A DNA stretch of 64,000 nucleotides from Flavobacteriaceae bacterium UBA1682 (GTDB lineage: Bacteria > Bacteroidota > Bacteroidia > Flavobacteriales > Flavobacteriaceae): positions 1 to 64,000 of the forward strand of contig DCKE01000027.1 of the NCBI GenBank assembly GCA_002320285.1, read 5' to 3'. Under the pieces are notes generated by a model. The model was not told the DNA's origin. It was given only the letters and a program-made list of their open reading frames with translations, and searched no databases. Below are positions 9,206 through 16,839 of this stretch, in pieces. Positions within the stretch are counted from its first letter, which is position 1, and each line of letters opens with the position of its first letter. The translations under genes and the position numbers were made by a program.

Positions 9206-10402
9206 ATGTTTACATTTAGAATAAAACCTTTAGTATGGGCAGTAATGCTTGGTATTGGAGTTTCTACTAGCTATGCTCAGGATCGTTTGGTTAACTCCTT
9301 AAAGGTAAATGCTAGTGAAAAAAGCAAGGAATTATTTCAATTTACAGATGTCGTTAATATAGAGAATACGTCTGTAAAAAATCAGGGTTCTTCGGGTACG
9401 TGCTGGAGTTATTCCGCGAACTCATTTTTGGAGTCAGAGATGATGAGAATGGGGAAACGTCCGGTTGAAATCTCTCAGATTTATTCGGCTCGTAATGCTT
9501 ATATTGAAAAGGGAAAAATGTATGTGAAAATGCAGGGAGCGGTAACACTAGGTGATGGTGGTGCTTTTCATGATGTTATTAATATGTACAGAAAATATGG
9601 TGCAGTACCACAATCGGTTTATACGGGTTTAAACTACGGTACTGCAAATAATAAATTTGCAGAGATGGCCGCCGTGATGGAGGGCGTTTTAAAGGCCGTG
9701 GTATCAAATCCAAACGGAAAATTGACTCCAAATTGGCAGAAGGCTTATACCTCTGTGATCGATTCTTATCTGGGTACACCACCGGAAAGTTTTGAATTTG
9801 AAGGTAAAAAGTATACGCCAAAGACCTTTGCTAGTGAAGTTATTGGTATTAATGCAGATGATTATATCGAGTTCAGTTCGTTGATGGATTATCCTCTATA
9901 TTCAAAATTCACGTTATTAGTGCCGGATAACTGGTCGTTTGATCAGGTTTATAATGTGAAAATGGACGAGATGACGGATATAGTTGATTATGCTGTTAAA
10001 AACGGATTTACAGTAGCGTGGGCTGGAGATGTTAGTGAAAAGTCTTTTAGCTGGAAAAATGGGGTAGCCTTTGTTCCTGAAAAGGAGTTTGAAGACATGA
10101 CGGCTGAGGAAAAGGCGGATATGTTTAACGGACCTAAGAAGGAAGCTAAAGTAACTCCGGAAATGCGTCAAATCGCTTTTGATAATTATTCGACTACAGA
10201 TGATCACGGTATGCATATCGTTGGATTGACTAAAGATCAAACCGGTAGAGAATATTATATCGTAAAGAACTCTTGGGGGGTGAGCAATGATTATAAAGGG
10301 TATTTATATATGACTAAAGAATATGTGAAATATAAAACCACCGCAATTATGGTTCATAAAAAGGGAATTCCAACAGCATTAGCTAAGAAAATGAATTTAT
10401 AG
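9206..10402 (+). CDS. C1 family cysteine peptidase (bleomycin hydrolase / PepC-like), exported
   Basis: Papain-fold peptidase of the bleomycin-hydrolase/aminopeptidase C branch, 398 residues. The catalytic Cys lies in KNQGSSGTCWSYSANSF, the His in DDHGMHIVGL and the Asn in YIVKNSWGVSNDYKGY. Unlike cytosolic PepC, it starts with a signal peptide cut near SYAQ, so it should act in the periplasm or at the cell surface. The central insertion (about residues 150-260) fits the PepC branch. A TATCTTTA box at 9177-9184 is a plausible -7 element. It is transcribed alone and followed by a clear terminator. Confidence 0.92.
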   Translation: MFTFRIKPLVWAVMLGIGVSTSYAQDRLVNSLKVNASEKSKELFQFTDVVNIENTSVKNQGSSGTCWSYSANSFLESEMMRMGKRPVEISQIYSARNAYIEKGKMYVKMQGAVTLGDGGAFHDVINMYRKYGAVPQSVYTGLNYGTANNKFAEMAAVMEGVLKAVVSNPNGKLTPNWQKAYTSVIDSYLGTPPESFEFEGKKYTPKTFASEVIGINADDYIEFSSLMDYPLYSKFTLLVPDNWSFDQVYNVKMDEMTDIVDYAVKNGFTVAWAGDVSEKSFSWKNGVAFVPEKEFEDMTAEEKADMFNGPKKEAKVTPEMRQIAFDNYSTTDDHGMHIVGLTKDQTGREYYIVKNSWGVSNDYKGYLYMTKEYVKYKTTAIMVHKKGIPTALAKKMNL

Positions 10403-10426
10403 ATCGGTATCAATCGGTTCAATATA

Positions 10427-10459
10427 AAAGGGTTGTATATAAAATACAGCCCTTTTTTT
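10427..10459 (+). terminator. Terminator of the C1 peptidase gene
   Basis: Stem AAAGGGTTGTATA / TACAGCCCTTT followed by a run of T. A TTG in its T tract (10458) opens a frame into the MscS gene, but a start inside a terminator is unlikely. Confidence 0.85.
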
Positions 10460-10523
10460 GGCTAATGTTTTAATGAAAAGCGTAATTATTTTGATAATAT
10501 TTCTTATTTTTGAAAGAAACACT

Positions 10524-11351
10524 ATGGATAAAGTACAGTTAGGAGTTGGTAAGATGATTGAAACTATCTTAATAAGCTTGCCGAAGATTGCTGTGGGATT
10601 AGCGATTTTAGTAATTGGTAGTTTTGCTATTAAATGGATTCTACGATTTATAAAATTGCGTTTTGAAAAGAGAAATGTCGACATTTCTCTGCGCGGGTTT
10701 TTGATCTCCATTTTTAGATTTGCGCTCTACGCCTTATTGTTGATAACGGTTGCTTCGACGATGGGCATTCAAACGACCTCTTTTGTCGCTGTATTTGGAG
10801 CAGCAGGTTTGGCGGTCGGTTTAGCACTGCAGGGCAGTTTGTCCAACTTAGCAGGAGGGGTGCTGATACTGATATTTAAGCCATTTAAAGTAGGTGATTA
10901 CATATCTAACCCGGCGGGAACGGCAGGAACTGTGGAACGAATAGATATATTGTATACCTCGCTGCGAACCGCAGATGGAATTAGTGTTTATAGTCCCAAC
11001 GGAACCTTAGCTAATTCGGTAATTTCGAATTATACCAACATTACACAGCGCCGTTTTGACTTTACCATCGGAATTTCCTATGACGCGAATATTAAGGAAG
11101 CCAGAGAGTTGATGATGGAGGTGCTGATGAAAGATGGTAGAGTTCTCTCTGCGCCTAAACCGGATATCTTTGTGAAGGGATTAGGGGAGAGTTCTGTGGA
11201 TATGACCGTACGCGGTTGGACTGCACCTGCGGATTACTGGCAAGTATTCTATGAAATTCAAGAAAAATTGAAAGTTGCCTTGGATCAACATAAAATTGAA
11301 ATACCTTTTCCACAAAGGGATTTGCATATTGTGAAAGGGAATTTGGAATAA
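10524..11351 (+). CDS. Small-conductance mechanosensitive channel, MscS family
   Basis: Inner-membrane tension-gated channel that releases solutes on hypo-osmotic shock. From the ATG at 10524 the protein has 275 residues, close to E. coli MscS. There are three membrane segments; the pore-lining TM3 is the Gly/Ala-rich FVAVFGAAGLAVGLALQGSL, followed by the signature LSNLAGGVLILIFKPFKVGDYI and a beta domain with a VYSPNGTLANSVISNYT stretch. The frame is open 22 codons further upstream to a TTG at 10458, but that lies in the preceding terminator's T tract, so the internal ATG is preferred. Confidence 0.92.
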   Translation: MDKVQLGVGKMIETILISLPKIAVGLAILVIGSFAIKWILRFIKLRFEKRNVDISLRGFLISIFRFALYALLLITVASTMGIQTTSFVAVFGAAGLAVGLALQGSLSNLAGGVLILIFKPFKVGDYISNPAGTAGTVERIDILYTSLRTADGISVYSPNGTLANSVISNYTNITQRRFDFTIGISYDANIKEARELMMEVLMKDGRVLSAPKPDIFVKGLGESSVDMTVRGWTAPADYWQVFYEIQEKLKVALDQHKIEIPFPQRDLHIVKGNLE

Positions 11352-11352
11352 A

Positions 11353-11388
11353 AAAAAAGACTGTCTTAACGGACAGTCTTTTTTTTAT
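11353..11388. terminator. Convergent terminator, mscS-like / dusB
   Basis: AAAAAAAAGACTGTC / GACAGTCTTTTTTTT hairpin with a short loop, A-rich on one side and T-rich on the other. It serves genes converging from both sides. Confidence 0.88.
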
Positions 11389-12383
11389 TCCATTACGTAA
11401 TCTTTATAGATCTCAGCGATTTCTTCGAACTGTTTTAAAAGTTCTAAAGGATCGTCCGTGGTTACTAGTTTTTGACGATGCGGTTTAAAGCTGTGTATGC
11501 CCTTAAAATAGTTGGTATAATGGCGACGCATTTCTACGATGCCTAAGCGTTCGCCTTTCCACTCCATAGACCAGATAAGGTGGTTCTTTGCAGCTTCTAA
11601 GCGATCTTCTACCGTTGGCGGAGCGAGCACTTCACCGGTATTGAAAAAATGTTTGATTTCATTAAAAATCCAAGGGTAGCCAATTGCTGCCCGTCCAATC
11701 ATCATGCCGTCTAGCCCAAATTTGTCTCTGTATTCTAAAGCCTTTTGCGGGCTGTCGATATCGCCATTTCCAAAAATAGGAATAGTGATACGGGGATTGT
11801 TTTTAATACGTTCTATATGACTCCAATCGGAATGACCTTTATACATTTGTGCACGAGTACGCGCATGCACAGTTAGAGCTTGCACCCCAATATCCTGAAG
11901 GCGTTCTGCAACTTCGTCGATATTGATGCTGTCTTCGTCCCAACCCAGTCTGGTTTTGACAGTAACAGGAAGATGCGTGCTTTTGATCACGGCCTTGGTT
12001 AGGCGAACCATCAAGTCTATATCTTTTAAAACACCAGCACCAGCTCCTCTACAAACCACTTTTTTTACAGGACAACCAAAGTTGATGTCAACCAAGTCGG
12101 GTTGAACCGCCTCGACGATCTTTGCTGATAGCGCCATCGCTTCCTCATCGCCTCCGAAAATTTGTATGCCCACAGGACGTTCGTAATCAAAAATATCTAA
12201 TTTCATCCTGCTCTTCATCGCATCGCGAATCAAACCTTCCGACGAAATAAATTCAGAATACATCAAATCGGCGCCGTGCATCTTACACAATCTGCGGAAG
12301 GGCGGGTCGCTCACATCTTCCATAGGAGCTAAAAGCAAAGGATAATCTGGAAGTTCGATGTTGCCTATTTTAATCATGGTCAC
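11385..12383 (-). CDS. dusB: tRNA-dihydrouridine synthase
   Basis: FMN-dependent enzyme reducing specific uridines in the tRNA D-loop. The 332 residues show the Dus TIM barrel. LLAPMEDVSDPPFRRLC is the N-terminal flavin-binding strand, DINFGCPVKKVVCRGAGAGVL contains the catalytic Cys, VKTRLGWDE and LTVHARTRAQMYKGHSDW follow, and GNGDI and DGMMIGRAAIG bind the FMN phosphate. This combination fits the DusB branch that is standard in Bacteroidota. The ATG at 12383 is followed by a second ATG two codons later, and either could serve. Confidence 0.93.
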   Translation of the reverse strand: MTMIKIGNIELPDYPLLLAPMEDVSDPPFRRLCKMHGADLMYSEFISSEGLIRDAMKSRMKLDIFDYERPVGIQIFGGDEEAMALSAKIVEAVQPDLVDINFGCPVKKVVCRGAGAGVLKDIDLMVRLTKAVIKSTHLPVTVKTRLGWDEDSINIDEVAERLQDIGVQALTVHARTRAQMYKGHSDWSHIERIKNNPRITIPIFGNGDIDSPQKALEYRDKFGLDGMMIGRAAIGYPWIFNEIKHFFNTGEVLAPPTVEDRLEAAKNHLIWSMEWKGERLGIVEMRRHYTNYFKGIHSFKPHRQKLVTTDDPLELLKQFEEIAEIYKDYVME

Positions 12384-12674
12384 TCAATTTGAGTGCAAAA
12401 GTACAATTTTTTTTATAGCTGAGCTTGCTTTAATAAAAGACGACAGCGGCTATACTTTTTAAATTATTTGTAGTAGCTTTATAACGATGGGCCAGAAGCG
12501 GTATTGGATTGTTTTTAATGCTGCAATCTGTAGATTATCAGAGCAATATCTGAAGGTCGGCCTTGTAATGAAGCTGTAATAAGTTATTGCTGCCGTGGTA
12601 TTGACGAGTGAAGCATGGCGTAAAACGGGAAATAGGGGTACTGGCAATCGCTTAAAATCAAAAAACAATTAACT

Positions 12675-13163
12675 ATGAAAAAGAAATCACAACTTTTAAT
12701 TTTAACATTGATATTAGCGGTCTCTTCCACCATAACGGCACAGGAGAAAAGCAAAACCGAGATGTTTCCAAAAGCAAAGGAGGGGTTTAAACAAGTTGTG
12801 ATCAATCTGCCTAAAATCAAAAAAGAGGAGAATAATTACAAAATTGAACTTTTCGTCGGTAAAATGGCCAGCACAGATAGCTGTAATACGTATTCCTTAA
12901 TCGGAGCGTTGACAGATCACAACCTAGAAGGTTGGGGATATACCTATTACAACTTTGATTCTGAAGGCCGTATTCTCAAAACCTTGATGATGTGTCCAGA
13001 CGACACTAAAGTCAATAAATTTGTACACGATCAGGGTACTTTCATCAGATACAATAGTAACCTGCCTATAGTGGTTTATGTTGCGGACGGTTTGGAAGTT
13101 CGATACAAAGTATGGAAGACCGATGGTAAGTGGATGAATAAAGAAGTGAAAAGTAAAAAATAA
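12675..13163 (+). CDS. eco: Ecotin-family serine protease inhibitor
   Basis: Exported dimeric inhibitor of chymotrypsin-fold serine proteases. A signal peptide (cut near ITAQ) precedes a domain that matches E. coli ecotin along its length: KAKEGFKQVVINLPK, then NLEGWGYTYYNFDSEG, then MMCPDDTKVNKFV, FIRYNSNLPIVVYVADGLEVRYKVWK. The two cysteines that form the reactive-loop disulfide are present (in DSCNTYSL and MMCPD). Aligned on that second Cys, the P1 residue would be Leu where E. coli has Met. Only the conserved-fold match is direct evidence; the targets are unknown. Confidence 0.92.
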   Translation: MKKKSQLLILTLILAVSSTITAQEKSKTEMFPKAKEGFKQVVINLPKIKKEENNYKIELFVGKMASTDSCNTYSLIGALTDHNLEGWGYTYYNFDSEGRILKTLMMCPDDTKVNKFVHDQGTFIRYNSNLPIVVYVADGLEVRYKVWKTDGKWMNKEVKSKK

Positions 13164-13166
13164 TTG

Positions 13167-13191
13167 AAAGCTCGTTTTGACGAGCTTTTTT
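13167..13191 (+). terminator. Terminator of the ecotin gene
   Basis: AAAGCTCG / CGAGCTTT stem with a six-base loop and a T run, immediately after the ecotin stop codon. Confidence 0.85.
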
Positions 13192-13204
13192 GATGGAAGA
13201 TTGA

Positions 13205-13234
13205 TTGGTAGACGGGTTTATTTCCGTAGCTTTA
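13205..13234 (+). promoter_or_regulatory. Bacteroidota-type promoter for the GAF protein
   Basis: TTG at 13205-13207, 19-base spacer, TAGCTTTA at 13227-13234 (one mismatch from TAnnTTTG). It places transcription start about 18 bases before the ATG at 13259, and argues that the TTG at 13205 is a promoter element and not a start codon. Confidence 0.5.
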
Positions 13235-13258
13235 GCTTCCCAAAAGCCCTATAAATTT

Positions 13259-15631
13259 ATGAAATCTCCTAAATTTGAAAGTAGTCCATTCCGAATTGTC
13301 ATTTCTTTCCATAAGTTAGTTCATGCCATAGAGTTGGCTATTGAAAGTAATGATAATCCCTATTTGACCACCTATTATCAAGAGCTTTTGGATAGGGTGA
13401 ATGAACATCCAGAGGTGGTGTCGGGCATGTATAGTGACCAAGAGGTTTTAGATAATAGAATATTGATTGAAGAGCTTGTTTCTGGGCTTTTTCCTAAAGC
13501 ACTGACAAATAATGAAATCAAAGCGATATCCTTGCCCTTTCAAAATTTGACGTTTAATTATAGCGAACGATTTAAAAAAATTTTGGCTGAGGCGGGAGAG
13601 GGATTTGATTTTGCGATTCGTGGCTTTGAGCAACATGAGTATTATGTTATGTGTTGTTGCATCATCTTAAATTATTATTACCATACCGATTTTGATGTTT
13701 CAAGACCCTATTTTTTTGATATTCCGGATCGCAAGGGTATTATGAAACATTACAGAATGTTTCACAATGCTGACTTTATCGAGATAATACCTACTGAAAA
13801 GGCAACACCAATCAGTTTAGAAGATATCAACCTTTTAAAAGATAATTATAACGATTTAGCCTTATGGCAAGAAAAATTTCCACAGGAAAGCTGGGAGATT
13901 AAGGGATTTGGTATTCTAAGTTTGGTGGACGTTACTATTGAAAATGCTTTGTCGAGTTTAAAGGGAAATTTGTTGAAATCAGAATTGGAACGCTACAGTC
14001 TAAAAGATGAATTGCAACGAATTTTTAGTTCGATATTTAAAATAGGCAATCTTCAAATTGGTTTTACACCTTTTCTCGAAGCGGAACGGATTATAATCGG
14101 TACCAATGCCATCGTTGGCTTTTCAAACTTTTCATTACGGCCAAATTCAACAGACTTGATCTTGTCTGAGGAGGTTGTGAAAGTGTTGTTTGAGGATATG
14201 GAGTATTTCAGTATTTCCGATATGAATGTTTTTACAGCAAGACCGGGTAATCAGGAAATGGGTGAATACCTATTGTCATTAAATATCGGAAGCTGTATTT
14301 TAGCGCCCATAGTTGTCGGCGATAAAATGGAAGGAATTATCGAGATCATGTCGCCTGATCGCCGAGCCTTACACAGTGTAAATGCGCGTAAATTGGACAG
14401 TGTGATGCCGATTATCCTCGATACTTTTGAACGGGTCAACGCAGATATTGAAAATCAAGTAGAGGCCATTATTCAAAAAGAGTACACCACCATTCATCCT
14501 AGTGTTTATTGGAAATTTCTTCAGGAGGCGCGTAAAGCGTATTTCGAGTCTATTGGGCAGCGTAAATTCAGTTATAACGATATTGTTTTTGAAAAGGTTT
14601 ATCCGCTTTTTGGACAAACGGATATAAAAGGATCAACGGATTTGAGAAATGAAGCAGTGCTATTGGATTTAAAAGAGCAGGTTTCTGAATTGCTTTTGTT
14701 ATTAAAAAGCACCGAATCTCAGGACAATTTCTTATTGTTTGAACAACGGGTGTTTGAGTTGGAGCGTTTTGGAAATCTGTTGGATAAAAAATTAATCTCA
14801 GGTACGGAGCAACAAATCGAAGAATACATAGTTAAAGAAATTCATCCGTTGTTGAAGCGTATTTTTTGGAATGAAAGTCAAAGCGCAAAATTGGAGAACT
14901 ATTTTGCTCAGATTGAACCGGATTCACAAACCTATTATCAAAAGAGGAAATTGTTTGATGCCACTGTTGGTGAAGTCAATAAAAAACTTTCGGCCTTTTT
15001 AGACAGTAATCAGGAGAAGGCTCAGTTGATTTTTCCACATTATTACGAGAGGTTTCGAAGTGATGGCGTCGATCATAATATGTATATAGGTGCTTCGATC
15101 AATCCGAAAAAAACCTTTGATTTGATCTATTTACACAACTTGAGGTTATGGCAATTGCAAGTAATGTGTGAAATGGTCTACGATCATGAAAAGCATAAAA
15201 AGATTGCTCCATTTGACATTCAACTGACTTCATTGATTTTAATTTATGATACAGCAGTAGCCATCCGTTTTCGAATGGATGAAAAACGTTTTGATATAGA
15301 TGGATCCTACCATTCTCGTTATGAGGTGATTAAAAAACGACTAGATAAATCGCGGGTGAGTAATTCGCAGGAGCGCATAGTGCAGCCCAATAAAATTACA
15401 ATCGTTTATATGAATCCGCTTGATCGAGCAGAATATTTAAAATACCTGCAATACCTGCAATTCAAAGGTGTTTTATTAGGAGATATCGAGGAAATAAGTA
15501 TCGAAAATCTTCAGGGAATCTCCGGCTTAAATGCCTTACGGGTGGAGATCAATACACAGCAAGCTCCGACTGCAGGGACCTTTCAATACGATAACTTAAT
15601 GAAAGAATTTCTTAAAACTCAATTCCAATAA
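13259..15631 (+). CDS. Large GAF-domain protein of unknown role
   Basis: Cytosolic protein of 790 residues from the ATG at 13259. No signal peptide or membrane helix is visible. A GAF-like region lies at about residues 250-420, including the stretch EYLLSLNIGSCILAPIVVGDKMEGIIEIMS typical of the GAF core strands. The flanking regions are alpha-helical and carry no catalytic motif that I recognise: no HisKA, GGDEF, PP2C or HTH. It could be a ligand-sensing regulator. Its 3' end overlaps the 3' end of the convergent HD-DUF5706 gene by 20 bases, so antisense interplay is possible. Confidence 0.8.
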   Translation: MKSPKFESSPFRIVISFHKLVHAIELAIESNDNPYLTTYYQELLDRVNEHPEVVSGMYSDQEVLDNRILIEELVSGLFPKALTNNEIKAISLPFQNLTFNYSERFKKILAEAGEGFDFAIRGFEQHEYYVMCCCIILNYYYHTDFDVSRPYFFDIPDRKGIMKHYRMFHNADFIEIIPTEKATPISLEDINLLKDNYNDLALWQEKFPQESWEIKGFGILSLVDVTIENALSSLKGNLLKSELERYSLKDELQRIFSSIFKIGNLQIGFTPFLEAERIIIGTNAIVGFSNFSLRPNSTDLILSEEVVKVLFEDMEYFSISDMNVFTARPGNQEMGEYLLSLNIGSCILAPIVVGDKMEGIIEIMSPDRRALHSVNARKLDSVMPIILDTFERVNADIENQVEAIIQKEYTTIHPSVYWKFLQEARKAYFESIGQRKFSYNDIVFEKVYPLFGQTDIKGSTDLRNEAVLLDLKEQVSELLLLLKSTESQDNFLLFEQRVFELERFGNLLDKKLISGTEQQIEEYIVKEIHPLLKRIFWNESQSAKLENYFAQIEPDSQTYYQKRKLFDATVGEVNKKLSAFLDSNQEKAQLIFPHYYERFRSDGVDHNMYIGASINPKKTFDLIYLHNLRLWQLQVMCEMVYDHEKHKKIAPFDIQLTSLILIYDTAVAIRFRMDEKRFDIDGSYHSRYEVIKKRLDKSRVSNSQERIVQPNKITIVYMNPLDRAEYLKYLQYLQFKGVLLGDIEEISIENLQGISGLNALRVEINTQQAPTAGTFQYDNLMKEFLKTQFQ

Positions 15632-16811
15632 AAGCCAAAACAAAGGATACTACCGAAGCGATAATGCCAACCATAAAAATATTATAGGTGATGCGAAGCA
15701 GTTTGTATTTGCGGTTCAATACCAAACCTAAATAATACAAATCTTGAATAAGAGAATTGTATAAATAGTTTCTGTCTTTCATCACTTCATTGATAGCCCA
15801 AGTGTATTCCTCTAAAGGCATTTTATGAAAGTTTCCGAAAAACAATAAATTCACTTTCTGCTTCTCGATATCTGCTCTTGTGAATGTGCCTGAGGTCACT
15901 TTGGGTTTTGTTGATAAAATGGCAAATATGATCGTCGCTACACTGGAAATCAGTAGTACAAAAGTTGGGATGATTAAATGGGCATTTTTTGCGCTGTCGA
16001 GCTTTGGGATTAAAGTGGATAGGCAAATGGAAATGATAATAGCATTGACGGAAAGTAAGATATTGGCTTTGCTATCGGCGATGTCACTTAGTCGGGTATG
16101 ATTGTTTAAGGTAACGCGAAATAGCGTATCTATACCTCTCTCAGGACGTTCTGCCTTGGCTGCTTTGCGTTGTTTTTTAAGAAGTTTTGCTTGAGTTTCT
16201 TCTGGGTTGCTGTCGGTCTTTAAGTTTTCGATTTGTTGGTCTATTTTTAAGAGGTTTTGTTCTTTAATCGGTTGCCAGTTTTTTTTGGCATAATCGCTGT
16301 AATAGCGATGTTTATTCAACATCATGTCTTTATTGCCGAGGGCCCACTCCAAATCGGTATAGTCTTTATTAAAACAGTTTTTAAACTCTGTGCGCAATAA
16401 ACAACATATGTTGCTGTAATTAGGATCACCGAAATGAGAGAAATCGGCATCCTTAAGATAGCCTTCCAGTTGGTTTTTGGGTTCAATCAAATACTGAGTT
16501 GCTAAGATTAACTCGCAAACGCGCTGTATACCGTCTTCGGGATAGGATTCTTTTTTTAAAAATTCAGTGACAATCTTTGCACTTTCTTCTTCGTGTTTTT
16601 CGCAATTTGTACTATATCCAATATCGTGAAACCAAGCGGCAATAAGCAGGTGTTCCGCATCGATATCGGAGATGTTTTCTGCTGCAATCAGCTCTTTAAT
16701 AGCGTTGACAACACGCACCGTGTGCGAAAAATTGTGATACGAATGTTGCTGATATAACTTATCTTTGTATAAATTGGAGATGAATTCTTCAGCTTTTTGC
16801 AGGACTGTCAT
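15612..16811 (-). CDS. HD-domain / DUF5706 (Pycsar effector-like) membrane protein
   Basis: Two-part protein of 399 residues from the ATG at 16811 (an upstream in-frame TTG at 16820 is less likely). Residues 1-180 form an HD phosphohydrolase domain: H30 in HNFSHT, H62-D63 in WFHDIGY, then HEEESAK, plus a later DADFSHFGD. After a charged linker (KKQRKAAKAERPERG) comes a DUF5706-type region: TLFRVTLNNHTRLSDIADSKANILL, two adjacent membrane helices (about 250-305) and a third at the C-terminus. This C-terminal family includes the membrane-killing effectors of Pycsar anti-phage systems. No pyrimidine cyclase gene is nearby. Roles in nucleotide hydrolysis or signalling are inference. Confidence 0.82.
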   Translation of the reverse strand: MTVLQKAEEFISNLYKDKLYQQHSYHNFSHTVRVVNAIKELIAAENISDIDAEHLLIAAWFHDIGYSTNCEKHEEESAKIVTEFLKKESYPEDGIQRVCELILATQYLIEPKNQLEGYLKDADFSHFGDPNYSNICCLLRTEFKNCFNKDYTDLEWALGNKDMMLNKHRYYSDYAKKNWQPIKEQNLLKIDQQIENLKTDSNPEETQAKLLKKQRKAAKAERPERGIDTLFRVTLNNHTRLSDIADSKANILLSVNAIIISICLSTLIPKLDSAKNAHLIIPTFVLLISSVATIIFAILSTKPKVTSGTFTRADIEKQKVNLLFFGNFHKMPLEEYTWAINEVMKDRNYLYNSLIQDLYYLGLVLNRKYKLLRITYNIFMVGIIASVVSFVLAFIGIEF

Positions 16812-16839
16812 AATTGTCAAATTTACGAACTTTAAACTT

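Noticed and set aside
10458..10523. TTG start and 22-residue extension of the MscS gene
   Set aside because: The TTG lies in the T tract of the preceding terminator; the ATG at 10524 gives the standard MscS length.
12459..12820. Two minus-strand frames upstream of and across the ecotin start
   Set aside because: One is antisense to the ecotin signal peptide and the other has no start context; neither looks coding.
13205..13258. TTG start of the GAF protein
   Set aside because: It coincides with the -33 TTG of a promoter whose -7 box is within the same stretch; the ATG at 13259 follows the predicted transcript start.
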